Assembly: GCA_015228815.1 (NCBI GenBank)
Contig: JADGCV010000023.1
Span: 1-64,000 of the forward strand
Length of the DNA stretch: 64,000 nucleotides
Reading direction: 5' to 3'
Origin: Magnetococcales bacterium
Lineage (GTDB): Bacteria > Pseudomonadota > Magnetococcia > Magnetococcales > UBA8363
The position numbers and the translations under genes were made by a program. Numbering within the stretch: position 1 is the first letter of the stretch; each line of letters starts with the position of its first letter. A model generated the notes under the pieces. The model worked only from the letters and a program-made list of their open reading frames with translations. It ran no database searches and had not been told where the DNA came from. Below, in pieces: positions 46,501 through 55,011 of the stretch.

Positions 46501-46721
46501 GCCCGGAGGGGTTTGGCCGGTTCTCCCTTGACCACCCCCTGGGCATCGCCGGTGACATGAAAAACCCGTCCGATATGAACCGGTTCCGCCTCGGCCCAGA
46601 CCGGGGCGATTGCCAATGACAGAGATCCCTCCTGGAAAACACTTCCGAAGGCCAACAAGAACGAAAGAAGAAAAGATAACAACCGACCGATCCCGCAACG
46701 CACCCCACCCACGCGCGTCAT
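43560..46721 (-). CDS. FecR-domain exported protein with two Ala-rich tandem-repeat arrays
   Basis: 1053 residues from ATG 46721, after GGGAGAAGG. Signal peptide (GRLLSFLLSFLLAFGSV...WAEAE), then a FecR-type domain at about residues 45-170: HVTGDAQGVVKGEPAKPLRANDELMAGEEIVTKAGAVAILKFRDGTTFTVGPDGKVVLDEF and VRTRTAAIGVRGTVAEGF. A helical segment with LFRTVVRWLVQRLRGWVATLGEWLE follows. Then come about ten 16-residue units, a Ser/Thr/Pro/Gln linker, and about 18 units of 14 residues. There is no anchor or transporter-signal I can recognise at the C-terminus. Divergent (273 bp) from the cytochrome-CHAT-TAXI operon. Role unknown. Confidence 0.75.
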   Translation of the reverse strand: MTRVGGVRCGIGRLLSFLLSFLLAFGSVFQEGSLSLAIAPVWAEAEPVHIGRVFHVTGDAQGVVKGEPAKPLRANDELMAGEEIVTKAGAVAILKFRDGTTFTVGPDGKVVLDEFVFNPAGSATKNSVKVEKGAFRLTSGFKTKNSDVTVRTRTAAIGVRGTVAEGFVDEHLPEFINLPKGTATMQTGAGSIDLSDGHYAASAAAANPPVASEHLPQAIAAQGIMLLRGEIGDELPEGLPLTEEQIRADALANRLSVEQQISGGEKAVSDSFSLSGLFRTVVRWLVQRLRGWVATLGEWLEHLAGSFVRQAMAASAEEGLRSLSLLVKAAEVGILEPVTGNQTPRQIQAREAFQREARDTVPDAQAILGAHQEKQAESNRRNTMDSTKGVIEGAASVAKDGSEVASIVKSAVEASPKGDGAVAAIIVGAAVSAKGTTDNADAASLIAQAAATADPGVAGVAAGAAISGLPEGIRAEATAQVASAAVKAAPEAAASIATKVIEVAGAKMAGDVAAAVTLAAGVSSAALVADAAARAAGPDGAALVAAAVTQVAGAAAAAKVAEAVMASAGAGNALKVAAAVAQVAGGEAAAQVAAAVARSLDPATAAKVAAVVVQVAGPGAADAIVKAVAGSVGIGTEAFKQNVTQAASSPEIAQVLKQSQEIRDQARTSGDKAREADDKADKATAPVEDGKQSPPATTREGGNTPESQASSSSVTGQTGSAAPGEASRSLTTSEQPVQLPQTPESRAMASAIASGTPVAVVLMQAQREGSMSAADIIATAVAAGIDPATLTQAAVGLGIDPAEVVAAAVAAGADSAQVAAAAIGAGGDPESMAQAAIGAGGNAVDVTAAAIASGGDAAQIAAAAMAMGGDVAALTRAAIQSGGNTGEIARALLAAGADTGAIMSGALQVGLGERGVTQAIISSGGDAGAALAAASRLGMDVREVAQAALASGANPAAMATAAVQAGANVGAVTAALIRAGGEVQAVVQAVLAAGGQPYEVVVGATSAAPDQVRAIVDTAVRSGMDPGTAESAGSAGQQIDSPLIDNGAVPSPS
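43632..44474 (-). repeat. Array of about 20 14-residue (42-bp) protein repeats
   Basis: Residues 750-1030 of the FecR protein. In-register units include AAVGLGIDPAEVVA, AAIGAGGDPESMAQ, AAIASGGDAAQIAA and AALASGANPAAMAT. Consensus A-A-[IV]-x-[AS]-G-[GAI]-[DN]-x-x-x-[VIML]-x-x. Sixteen units run without a gap; edge units are degenerate. Only protein-level similarity is high, so the array is old. Confidence 0.85.
44808..45284 (-). repeat. Array of about ten 16-residue protein repeats
   Basis: Residues 480-638 of the FecR protein. Units such as KVAAAVAQVAGGEAAA, QVAAAVARSLDPATAA and KVAAVVVQVAGPGAAD have a consensus [KLQ]-V-A-x-A-V-x-x-x-A-G-x-x-x-A-x. This period is distinct from the 14-residue array further on. 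Confidence 0.8.
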
Positions 46722-46994
46722 CCTTCTCCCGCGATCATGACAATATCCGAAGGAAAACAAATTCCCGATCATGGCCGACCGTTGACGAATGAATTGAAGA
46801 ACCCGAGAATCCGGAAAACAGAAACGACAAAGGACATCCCGACCGACGCCCACCGGATCATAGTATCATGTCACAGTCCGGGATTTCATCATTATTTCCA
46901 CCCGTTTCGTTGACGACAAGGGTATCATCGCGCCACGTTTTTCAGTATTCTTCCATACCAGGAACAACGTCACCCTCCGAATGCACCGTGATCC

Positions 46995-47813
46995 ATGATC
47001 CCAATCCGTACCGTGACCCTGCTGGCATGTTTCTGGCCGTTTTTACCCATTCATGCCGAATCGGACCCCCCCGCCACCCCTTTTCGCCGTTTCCTGACCG
47101 TTCCCGCCCCGTCCAAAAGCCTTGTCGAAAGCTGGAAAAACCAATCCCGTGGCGAACGCGAGGCGGCCTTGCATCTGGTCGGAAATGTCGCGAACGGTCT
47201 GCGGGTCTATCTTGAATCCTGTTCCAACAAATGTCACCTCCCCCACGGTCAGGGTTCGATCAACGGGGAATATCCACAAATCGCCGGGCAGTTGCGCGAG
47301 GTCACCATCAAACAACTGGCCGACATCCGGGCCAAGAACCGCGACAATCCCACCATGTACCGCTTTGCCCTTCCCAGCGAAATCGGCGGGGTTCAGAACA
47401 TGGCGGATGTCGCCGCCTACATCGAAACGATGCCGATGACCCTGGATACCGGCAAAGGCCCCGGCACCGAGCTGGAACTCGGTCGGCGCATTCATGACAG
47501 GGATTGCGCGATCTGTCATGGCGCCAATGGCGAGGGCAAGGCCGAACAGTATTATCCTCTGATCCAGGGCCAGCACTACGAATACATGGTGCGGCAGTAC
47601 CAATGGATTCGCGATGGACGCCGCCGCAATGCCCACCCGATGATGGTGGAACAGATTCAAGGCTACAGCCAACGCGATATTGCCGCGGTCATGGACTTTG
47701 TATCGCGACAGGTCCCCAATGCGGCCAAACTCAAGGGATCGGCTCCGTCCACCCCACCCCCTTCCCCTGTTTCCACTCCCGGGGATGATCCGCGAAAAGA
47801 TGATCTGCTATGA
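46995..47813 (+). CDS. Diheme c-type cytochrome, c553/c4-like, one site CX3CH
   Basis: 272 residues. Signal peptide (VTLLACFWPFLPIHAES). First heme site C76-SNK-C80-H81, then LPHGQGSINGEYPQIAGQ, typical of cytochromes c4/c553 except that the motif is CX3CH, not CX2CH. Second site is canonical, CAICHGANGEG, then YYPLIQGQHYEYMVRQYQ. Axial Met candidates include the MADVAAYIETMP region. It should carry electrons in the periplasm; whether heme 1 attaches is uncertain. It overlaps the CHAT gene by ATGA, and lies divergent from the FecR-repeat gene. Confidence 0.88.
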   Translation: MIPIRTVTLLACFWPFLPIHAESDPPATPFRRFLTVPAPSKSLVESWKNQSRGEREAALHLVGNVANGLRVYLESCSNKCHLPHGQGSINGEYPQIAGQLREVTIKQLADIRAKNRDNPTMYRFALPSEIGGVQNMADVAAYIETMPMTLDTGKGPGTELELGRRIHDRDCAICHGANGEGKAEQYYPLIQGQHYEYMVRQYQWIRDGRRRNAHPMMVEQIQGYSQRDIAAVMDFVSRQVPNAAKLKGSAPSTPPPSPVSTPGDDPRKDDLL

Positions 47814-50800
47814 GGCCCCCCCTTTTTCCAGGCCGTTGGCTGGCTGGCCTCCTGATGGGATTGGTCTTGTGTCTGACCGCGGCGGAGACGGTCGCCGGCG
47901 CCTCTGACCCGCTCGACCAGACGGCACAAAGCGAAGCGGACAAGGGACAGGTGGCATGGGACCAGAAGGAGATTGCCACGGCCCTGGGCCATTTTCTCGC
48001 CGCCCATGCCCTGCGCCCCGACAATCTTGATTATATCCGCAATGCCGGCACCCTCGCCATGATGGCGGGCGATCACGCCGGCGCGTTGGATCTTTTCAGA
48101 AAGGGCATCGAGACCGCGGTCCAGGCGGAGGATCGCGCGACACTGGCCCTGTTTCACGAGCAACTCGCCAAACTCCTGGAGGAATCCCTTCCGGAATGGG
48201 TCGAAAGCCGACTGGCGGCGGCGGAATCCCTCCCGGACACGCCCGAAATCCAGACCGCGGTCGCCGTGTGGAGCGCGCTCATGGAACAGGTCGCCACCCT
48301 GCGCGCCGCGGGAACACCCGACCAGGCACTGCCCCTGGCCAGGGAAGCGATGAAAACCGCCTCGACCCAATTCGGTCCCGATCATCTGGCCACCATCAAC
48401 AGCCTGCGTGAAATGGCGGCGTTGCATACCGAAATGGATCAGGGCGAACAGGCCGGGGCCATCTATCGGCAACTTCTCGAATCGGCCCGGAAATCCTTGG
48501 GGGAAGAACATCCCGAAACCCTTGCCGTCCAACAACAGATTGCCGATTTCGAACACCTGCGCGGCAACGGAGAGACGGCGGAAAAAATTCTGGAACACAT
48601 ACGACACACCCAGACCACAGCCCTTGGCCAGGATCACCCGCTGACCCTGGGGGCGGAGGTCCGATGGGCTTCCTTTCTGATCGGACAGGGACGATTCGCC
48701 GAAGCGGTCGCCATTCTTTCGCCTGTCTGTTCGCGGTATGCCGCCAGTCACGGGGAATGGCATCCCCTTGTTTTCGATTGTCACCGCAGGCATGCCGAGG
48801 CCGCCATGGGCCAGGGAGACATGAAAGAGGCGGAACGCCACTTTCTCCGCGCCCGGGATGCGAGTCGTCTGTCCGGTCCGGACACCGATCCCAAACGAAT
48901 CGAGATTCAAACCGGATTGGCCGAAAGCCTCCGCCTCCAGGCGCGGTTCGACGAGGCGGAAAAAATCCTCGCGTCCCTGCTGGCCCTGCCTCTTTCCAAG
49001 GATGCGCCGGGCGATACGGTTCGATCCCAGATGCTTGGCGCCATGGCCCGTCTGGACGAAGACATGGGCCGCTTCGGGCCGGCGGAGGATCGCTACCGTG
49101 AAGTGTTGGCCCTCGAAAAGAAAACCCTTGGAGAAAACCATCCCAACACCATCGCCACCCAGAGCGACCTGGCGGGACTGTTGCGCCGCAAGGGAGAACT
49201 GGTCCAGGCGGAAAAAATGTTCCTCGATGCCTATGAACGCTTTCGCCGCCTGCTCGGACCACGACATCCCAACACCCTGGTCGCGGCCAACGATTTTTCG
49301 CTGACTCTGGAAGAAGAGGGGCTTTACGAAACCGCCGAACCCTTGTTTCGCATGGTCTACAACCTTTCCAGCGAGGTTTTTGGCGCCGAACACCCGAGCA
49401 CGCTGGCCAATCTGAACAATCTTGCCCTGTTGTACGAAAGCCAGGGCACCTTCGACAAGGCCCAACCTCTTTATGAACAGGCCATCGCCATCGCCCGGAA
49501 GACCCGGGGCGACGGTCATCCCGATACCGTGGCCTTTCTCAACAATCTTGGCTATCTGCACATGTTGCGGGGGCATTTTACCAAGGCGCGGGAAGTATTC
49601 GACGAGGTCTACACCTCCTGGAGCGTCTCCCTGGGCGAGGAACATCAAAAAACCCTCAAGGCATTGAACAATCTGGCCCGGTCCATCCTGGGACAACAAA
49701 AGCCCCAGGAAGCCCTTTCCCTGTTCGAAAAAGCGCTCGGCCTGCGCCGTTCGGTTCTGGGCGATCGACATCCCGATACGCAACGCACCATGCTCGATCT
49801 GGGCCGGACCTTTCTGGCCCAGGGAAAGACCTCCGAGGGCCGGGACCTTCTCGCCCGCACCCTTGAACTGAATGAAACAACCCTGGGGCCGGAACATCCC
49901 TATACCTTCGAAACCCGCAATGCCCTGGCGGAGGCGTTCGAACAGGGCAACGACATGAAGGGGGCCTTTTCGGTACGCAAGGAAGGATTTGTCCGGCGCA
50001 ACCGTTTTCTTGAACGGGTTCTCTGGGTTGCCGGGGCGAATGCCCGCGAGGGATACATTCGCCTGCACCGTCCCGAGCTTGATTCCTTCATCGCGCTGTT
50101 GGCGCGCATGCCGGGGACGGATGAGGAGATCGCCCGGATGGCCCTTGACATCAGCCTGGAACGCAAAGGATTGCTGTTGAAGATTTCCTCGGAGGTTCAA
50201 CAGATCGCCACCCTTGGCCAGGACCCACAACTGGCGCCCCTGGGACAACGGTTGAAAAATCTGCGCAAGAAATTCACCGCCCTGACCCTTTCGGGACCTA
50301 CGCCGCAAACGGGAACGCGCCATCTTTCCTATCTCAATGCCCTTGAAGAAAAAATTGAACGCCTCGAAGGTGAATTGGGACGAGCGAGTCAAAAATATCG
50401 TCAGAGCGTCGCCCCCGTCGGGATCGATGACCTTGTCGCTCATCTGCCGGATCAGAGCCTTCTGGTCGATTTCATCGTCTACCACACCGATGACAAACAG
50501 ATGCTTCTGGCGGCGACCCTGCGGATGGACGAGGATACCCCCCACTTCCAACTGATCACCTACGATGATTTCGACGGCATCAAAACCCTGATCGCCGAAT
50601 TCCGCGAGAGCATCCAAAGCGAGGAATTGGAAGAGGACGAGGTCAAACAGGTCGGCCAGAAGCTGTACCGCCAGTTGTGGGGGCCCATTGCCCATGTGGC
50701 GGGTTCCCTGGAAAAGGTGTTCATCGTTCCCGATGGCCTGCTCAACATTGCCCCGTTCAACGCCCTGGTCAACGAAGAGGAGGAATTTCTCCTGAAGGCG

Positions 50801-51688
50801 GTGGATTTGTACATTCTCCCTTCGAGCCGCGATCTTGTCCCCAGGGAGACCCCGCGGGCCAAGGGTCCGATCTTCATCGTGGCGGGTCCCGATTACGATG
50901 CCAGGGAGGACGTTCTGGAGGAAAATCTGGAGGTTCTCGACAAGAAGCGCCGTTCGAGTGAATTGCCCGATGCCATGCGCGGCGCCTCCACCGGCATGCG
51001 CGGGCTCAAGTTCGATCCCCTTCCCGGTGCCGAAAAGGAAGGAAAGGTCATCATGCAGACCATCGGGCATCGCGAATCCTGGGGAAGCCGTTTTTTCAAA
51101 AAACAGGTGGCCATGGAGATGGTTTTGCGTGAGATCGCCGCATCACCTGAAATCGTGCATATCGCCACCCATGGATTTTTCCTGAAACCCGATACAACCT
51201 TGAAGAAGCGGTTGCTCAAGATGCAGCGGGGGGCCGAAACCAACATTCCTCCTCCGGGTGACAATCCCTTGTTGCGGGCCGGTTTAGCCTTCGCGGGGAT
51301 CAATCAAAGCGCTCCTTTCCTTGGAGAAATCGATACCGACAACGATGGTGTCCTGACTGCCATGGAGGTTCTGGGGCTCAATCTGGGGGGGACTCGGGTG
51401 GCGGTGTTGTCGGCGTGCGAGACCGGACTTGGGGAAATTCATGAAGGAGAGGGGGTCTACGGTTTGCGCCGTGCCTTTACCGAAGCCGGGGTCCAGACGG
51501 TGATCAATTCCCTGTGGGAGGTCAGCGACGCGGGAACCCAGGCGTTGATGACCCTGTTCTATGGCAAGTTGATGAAGGGGATCCCGGCCCATGACGCTTT
51601 GCGGGAATCCCAGATCGAACTTCTTGATTCATCCGAATGGAGCAATCCCTACATCTGGTCTGCCTTCTTCATGGTAGGAATGGGATGA
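47810..51688 (+). CDS. Exported TPR-CHAT protein (caspase-like peptidase fold)
   Basis: 1292 residues. N-terminal signal-like helix (WLAGLLMGLVLCLTAAETVAGA). Residues about 40-720 are tandem TPR units of the 42-residue type, with the recurrent LGEDHPxTLxxxxNLAxL pattern (for example FGAEHPSTLANLNNLALLYESQG). The C-terminal CHAT domain holds the two-residue catalytic pair: His1121 in HIATHGFFL and Cys1203 in LSACETGLG, then GLRRAFTEAGVQTVINSLWEV. Known CHAT proteins process peptides or regulate death and defence (Csx29 is CRISPR-linked), but I see no CRISPR here. ATGA overlaps couple it to the cytochrome and the TAXI protein. Export makes a periplasmic or surface target likely. Confidence 0.9.
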   Translation: MRPPLFPGRWLAGLLMGLVLCLTAAETVAGASDPLDQTAQSEADKGQVAWDQKEIATALGHFLAAHALRPDNLDYIRNAGTLAMMAGDHAGALDLFRKGIETAVQAEDRATLALFHEQLAKLLEESLPEWVESRLAAAESLPDTPEIQTAVAVWSALMEQVATLRAAGTPDQALPLAREAMKTASTQFGPDHLATINSLREMAALHTEMDQGEQAGAIYRQLLESARKSLGEEHPETLAVQQQIADFEHLRGNGETAEKILEHIRHTQTTALGQDHPLTLGAEVRWASFLIGQGRFAEAVAILSPVCSRYAASHGEWHPLVFDCHRRHAEAAMGQGDMKEAERHFLRARDASRLSGPDTDPKRIEIQTGLAESLRLQARFDEAEKILASLLALPLSKDAPGDTVRSQMLGAMARLDEDMGRFGPAEDRYREVLALEKKTLGENHPNTIATQSDLAGLLRRKGELVQAEKMFLDAYERFRRLLGPRHPNTLVAANDFSLTLEEEGLYETAEPLFRMVYNLSSEVFGAEHPSTLANLNNLALLYESQGTFDKAQPLYEQAIAIARKTRGDGHPDTVAFLNNLGYLHMLRGHFTKAREVFDEVYTSWSVSLGEEHQKTLKALNNLARSILGQQKPQEALSLFEKALGLRRSVLGDRHPDTQRTMLDLGRTFLAQGKTSEGRDLLARTLELNETTLGPEHPYTFETRNALAEAFEQGNDMKGAFSVRKEGFVRRNRFLERVLWVAGANAREGYIRLHRPELDSFIALLARMPGTDEEIARMALDISLERKGLLLKISSEVQQIATLGQDPQLAPLGQRLKNLRKKFTALTLSGPTPQTGTRHLSYLNALEEKIERLEGELGRASQKYRQSVAPVGIDDLVAHLPDQSLLVDFIVYHTDDKQMLLAATLRMDEDTPHFQLITYDDFDGIKTLIAEFRESIQSEELEEDEVKQVGQKLYRQLWGPIAHVAGSLEKVFIVPDGLLNIAPFNALVNEEEEFLLKAVDLYILPSSRDLVPRETPRAKGPIFIVAGPDYDAREDVLEENLEVLDKKRRSSELPDAMRGASTGMRGLKFDPLPGAEKEGKVIMQTIGHRESWGSRFFKKQVAMEMVLREIAASPEIVHIATHGFFLKPDTTLKKRLLKMQRGAETNIPPPGDNPLLRAGLAFAGINQSAPFLGEIDTDNDGVLTAMEVLGLNLGGTRVAVLSACETGLGEIHEGEGVYGLRRAFTEAGVQTVINSLWEVSDAGTQALMTLFYGKLMKGIPAHDALRESQIELLDSSEWSNPYIWSAFFMVGMG

Positions 51689-52662
51689 TGAACCGCATCG
51701 CCTCGTGTCGGAAACAGGGAAAACCCCTTGTGATCCAGTGGATCGCGCTGTGGTTGATGGTCATGGGGACATGGTGTGCCATGAGTGAACCCCAGGCGCG
51801 GGAGCGACTGGTCGTCGCGAGCGCGACCAATGCTCCTCTGATGCGGGTTGCGGCGAACGCCTTATGCCGTCTGACCGCCAGCGAAGAAGATTTTTCCTGC
51901 CGTTCCCTGGCTGCCGTCGATGCCACCGACGCCATCGACCTGTTACGCCACGGCAAAGTCCATTTTGCCATCGTCTCCAGCCGGGATGCCCTTCGCGCCT
52001 GGACGGGGGCCGCCCCTTTCAATGGCAAGGTGGAGGGACTCAGGCTTGTCTTCCGCCTCCATCCCGAGGCGGTCGTCCTGGTCGGACGCAAGGATGCGGC
52101 GATCGGCCAGTTGAAGGACATCTTCGAAAAGAGGGTCAACATTGGTCCTGCCGGGTCGGAAATCGAACAATGGGTGCTGGACCTGATGGTGGCCTGTCAG
52201 GTCTGGCCGAGCGACCTTTTGGAAATCAGACGCGAAGACCTGGCGGCAATGCCCGGGGCCTTGCATGAGGGGCGGATCGATGCCTTTTTCGTGATGGGCG
52301 GACATCCGGCCCGGGTGATCGGTCCGATGGGAAAGCAATCCTCCATCGACCTCGTCCCCTTGAATGATCCCTGCATCGATGGGTTGATCAAAAACCATCC
52401 CTCCGTGCGCAAGATGGTGATCGAAGGAAAAACCTATCCTGGGATCATCCGCGACGTTCCGACCTTTGGCACCGACGCGCTGCTCCTGACCCATGCGGAA
52501 GTTTCTCCGAAACTCGTTGGTCTCTTTGCGGAGTTTCTGTTGCGCAACATTGACGATTTCCGGCAACGGCACTCCGCCTTTGCCCCCATCGACAGAAAAA
52601 CTCTGCGCCTGCGCTTTCCCATCCCCCACCATCGAGGAATGAAAGGCTTGGTGGATCCCTGA
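51685..52662 (+). CDS. TAXI-type TRAP transporter solute-binding protein
   Basis: 325 residues. Signal peptide (IQWIALWLMVMGTWCAMSE), then a two-lobed binding-protein fold typical of the TAXI family: RLVVASATNAPLMRVAANAL, DATDAIDLLRHGKVHFAIVSSRDAL, VNIGPAGSEIEQWVLDLM and GRIDAFFVMGGHPARVI. Membrane subunits of a TRAP transporter are absent from the window. Start ATG 51685 overlaps the CHAT stop (51686-51688); ATG 51688 is the alternative. A long hairpin element follows. Its tie to CHAT suggests a sensor role rather than plain uptake; inferred only. Confidence 0.85.
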   Translation: MMNRIASCRKQGKPLVIQWIALWLMVMGTWCAMSEPQARERLVVASATNAPLMRVAANALCRLTASEEDFSCRSLAAVDATDAIDLLRHGKVHFAIVSSRDALRAWTGAAPFNGKVEGLRLVFRLHPEAVVLVGRKDAAIGQLKDIFEKRVNIGPAGSEIEQWVLDLMVACQVWPSDLLEIRREDLAAMPGALHEGRIDAFFVMGGHPARVIGPMGKQSSIDLVPLNDPCIDGLIKNHPSVRKMVIEGKTYPGIIRDVPTFGTDALLLTHAEVSPKLVGLFAEFLLRNIDDFRQRHSAFAPIDRKTLRLRFPIPHHRGMKGLVDP

Positions 52663-52675
52663 AAACCAATTCAAA

Positions 52676-52738
52676 ATTATTGAAAGAAAAAAGGGGTCTG
52701 GGGGATTAGCCCCCAGACCCCTTTTTTCTTTCAATAAT
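52676..52738. repeat. 29-bp perfect hairpin, dispersed extragenic element
   Basis: Starts ATTATTGAAAGAAAAAAGG, then GGTCTGGGGG, a 5-nt loop, and the exact complement: a perfect 29-bp stem. It resembles the right arm at about 10593-10640, including the flank CC-GAACCGGGG. With A and T runs on both sides it should also stop transcription in both directions, between the TAXI gene and the convergent HybE-like gene. Confidence 0.85.
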
Positions 52739-52777
52739 CCCGAACCGGGGGGAACCGGAGGAAGGGTCTCTGGACAG

Positions 52778-53410
52778 TTACCTGTCGGTTTTCAACAGGG
52801 AAGAAAGACGAAACATCCCCCTGCGGGAAACCTTTCTTTGCAACTGATCCGTAAGTGATCGCCTGTCCCGAGCCAGATGATGAACCCCCAACGCCTCGCC
52901 AATCGCCTCATCGACCGAACGAAATTCCAACACCTGATGCAACAAGGTCTGGATAAAATGATGCCCCGTTTCAGGCTCCCAGGCGATGACCACCGGATAG
53001 GTCCGCTCCCGTGTCTCCAGAATCACCCCCTGCCCCGCGGCAATCCGCCCTTCAGTGTCCAAATCCAATTCCGCCGCATAACGCACCGGCGGGATGGATC
53101 CTGGCTGATTGAGATGCCAAAAAACCCGTTCCACTGCCCAAGGAGTCACAAGAATGGCATGGACCGGATCATCCCCATCTCCAGGAGATTCCATCCGAAC
53201 CGTCACCCCCAGGCGACGGTTCAGAGTCGGATCATCGATCGGACGACCCGCGAGAAGACGATCCGAGGCCACCTTGAGCGCCACCGGATCGGGCCAGCGA
53301 CAATCCCATCGGGGTTTGGACGAAGGACGAAACACAAAAACACCTTGCAATTCAGAAGGAATCATGTGGAAGAATCCGAAGTGGGTCCCTTCCGCCCAAC
53401 CCCACCACAC
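52778..53410 (-). CDS. HybE-like [NiFe]-hydrogenase assembly chaperone-like protein
   Basis: 210 residues, soluble. The segment LAGRPIDDPTLNRRLGVTVRM, then HAILVTPWAVERVFWHL, resembles the HybE/HupJ family core (GVLVTPWFMNLVL); later FIQTLLHQVLEF fits its helix. No hydrogenase gene is in this window, so the assignment is by motif only. The GTG at 53410 is the longest start; ATG 53365 is possible. It begins 5 bp after the thiS-thiG stop on the same strand, so it may be read with it. Confidence 0.45.
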   Translation of the reverse strand: MWWGWAEGTHFGFFHMIPSELQGVFVFRPSSKPRWDCRWPDPVALKVASDRLLAGRPIDDPTLNRRLGVTVRMESPGDGDDPVHAILVTPWAVERVFWHLNQPGSIPPVRYAAELDLDTEGRIAAGQGVILETRERTYPVVIAWEPETGHHFIQTLLHQVLEFRSVDEAIGEALGVHHLARDRRSLTDQLQRKVSRRGMFRLSSLLKTDR

Positions 53411-53415
53411 CGTTT

Positions 53416-54396
53416 TCAGAAAAAAGTTCCATCCAGAGGACTCGAAGCAGTGGCATAGAGTTTTCTGGGAATTCTTCCCGACAAATAGGCGTCACGCCCC
53501 GCCTGGACAGCGCGTCGCATCGCCCGCGCCATCCGTACCGGATCCCTTGCCCCGGCAATGGCAGTATTCATGAGAACCCCGTCACACCCCAACTCCATCG
53601 CCAAGGCCGCATCGGAAGCAGTCCCCACCCCCGCGTCCACCAACACCGGAACCTTGGCCTGCTCGATGATGATGCGAATGGTATAGGGATTGCGGACTCC
53701 CAATCCGGAACCGATCGGCGCAGCCAGAGGCATGACCGCAACACAACCCATCTGTTCGAATACCTGACACAAATAAGGGTCGTCGGTCGTGTACACCATG
53801 ACCTTGAAGCCGTCGCGAATCAACACCTCGGCAGCCTTGAGTGTCTCGGGATTGTTGGGCCACAGGTATTTGGGATCGGAAAGGACCTCCAGCTTCACCA
53901 GATCCCACCCACCCGCCTCCCGCGCCAGACGAAGAGTCCGCACCGCATCCTCGGCGGTGAAACAACCAGCCGTGTTGGGCAGATAGGTGTATTTTTTGGG
54001 ATCCAGATAGTCGGTCAACATGGGCGCCTTGGGATCGCTGACATTGACCCGCCGCACCGCGACCGTGACGATCTCGGCCCCCGAAGCCTCGATTGCCGCC
54101 CTGGTCTCGTCGAAATCCTTGTATTTTCCCGTCCCCACCAAAAGCCGACTGCCAAAAGAACGCCCCGCCACCACCAGAGGATCGGCCACTTCCTCCTGAC
54201 CACCACCGATAAAATGAACCACCTCCACCCGATCGCCATCCGTCAAAAAAATCTCGGCAAAACGCTCCCTCCGGGCCACTTCAAGATTGCGTTCCACCGC
54301 CACCCGCCCCGGTTCAAACCCCAGACGAGCCAAAAGCCCGGCGATGGTCGTAGGCTCGGCCAGCTCGGTCGATTCGCCATTGAGAATGATCTTCAT
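53416..54396 (-). CDS. thiG: ThiS-ThiG fusion (sulfur carrier + thiazole synthase)
   Basis: 326 residues. Residues 1-66 are Thi[28 protein letters not shown] and [33 protein letters not shown]. The rest is Thi[63 protein letters not shown], and [35 protein letters not shown]. ThiG builds the thiamine thiazole ring, with sulfur carried as the thiocarboxylate at the ThiS C-terminal Gly-Gly. Here Gly-Gly-Gly is internal (about residues 67-69), so a free thiocarboxylate needs cleavage or another carrier. Start ATG 54396 chosen because ThiS begins there. Confidence 0.92.
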   Translation of the reverse strand: MKIILNGESTELAEPTTIAGLLARLGFEPGRVAVERNLEVARRERFAEIFLTDGDRVEVVHFIGGGQEEVADPLVVAGRSFGSRLLVGTGKYKDFDETRAAIEASGAEIVTVAVRRVNVSDPKAPMLTDYLDPKKYTYLPNTAGCFTAEDAVRTLRLAREAGGWDLVKLEVLSDPKYLWPNNPETLKAAEVLIRDGFKVMVYTTDDPYLCQVFEQMGCVAVMPLAAPIGSGLGVRNPYTIRIIIEQAKVPVLVDAGVGTASDAALAMELGCDGVLMNTAIAGARDPVRMARAMRRAVQAGRDAYLSGRIPRKLYATASSPLDGTFF

Positions 54397-55011
54397 GATT
54401 CCCTTCACTCCCTGTCTCACGCCACCGCCCACGGTGGCCATCGTCACCAGAACGCCATTCTAGCCAATTCAGACTTGAGGACAAGGAATTTCCACGTGGT
54501 ATCCCCCTGGAAAGAAATTGATGATATGCCATTATTGAAGAAACAGACAATTGACAAACCAAGCAGGATTCAGAAGACAATCCATGGTATATGAAAACAT
54601 TATCGATATGTAAAATTTACACATTTTTTCACAATCATCCGCCATCTAATATATTTTATTTACAATAAAATATATTATCATACATATTCCATTGAAACGC
54701 CACTCAATTCTCAACGTCTCATCACAAAAATATATTGCTGATAATTAAATAAGCGCGATATACTGTAACAGCAATGAAGAAAGAATGCCGCACAAGGATC
54801 TGTCAATCCTCTGGTCATGGCCATCGGCGTCGTGCGTCACGAAGGCAAGTACACGTTTCATGATGTCAGCGCAATCGCCCTCTCCGGCATCTCCTGCACC
54901 CTGGCCCTTTGGCTGATGCGACTGTAGGGAAATCTTGACAATTCAATGGAAATATGGCATAGCCTCGTGACTGATGAAGCGTGATCGGAGGGCCTTAACG
55001 GAGATCCACAC
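54397..55011. other. A/T-rich intergenic region with a transporter relic
   Basis: 54520-54780 is distinctly A/T-rich compared with its GC-rich surroundings (runs of ATATATTTTATT type) and holds no gene I can support. It likely contains promoters for thiS-thiG and cheV, but none is clear. 54778-54927 is listed separately. Confidence 0.55.
54778..54927 (+). pseudogene. C-terminal scrap of a membrane transporter
   Basis: Open frame reads GSVNPLVMAIGVVRHEGKYTF then an amphipathic SAIALSGISCTLALWLMRL to a TAG. The pattern resembles the C-terminal helix of NhaD/ArsB-type ion transporters (..GKYTFxxxLKxxxxIALGY...). No upstream reading frame continues it (stop at 54775). Possibly transfer debris. 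Confidence 0.3.

Noticed and set aside
47663-51070. 1135-codon minus-strand ORF opposite the CHAT gene
   Set aside because: Antisense shadow produced by GC-rich codon usage; the plus-strand TPR-CHAT protein has clear repeats and catalytic motifs.
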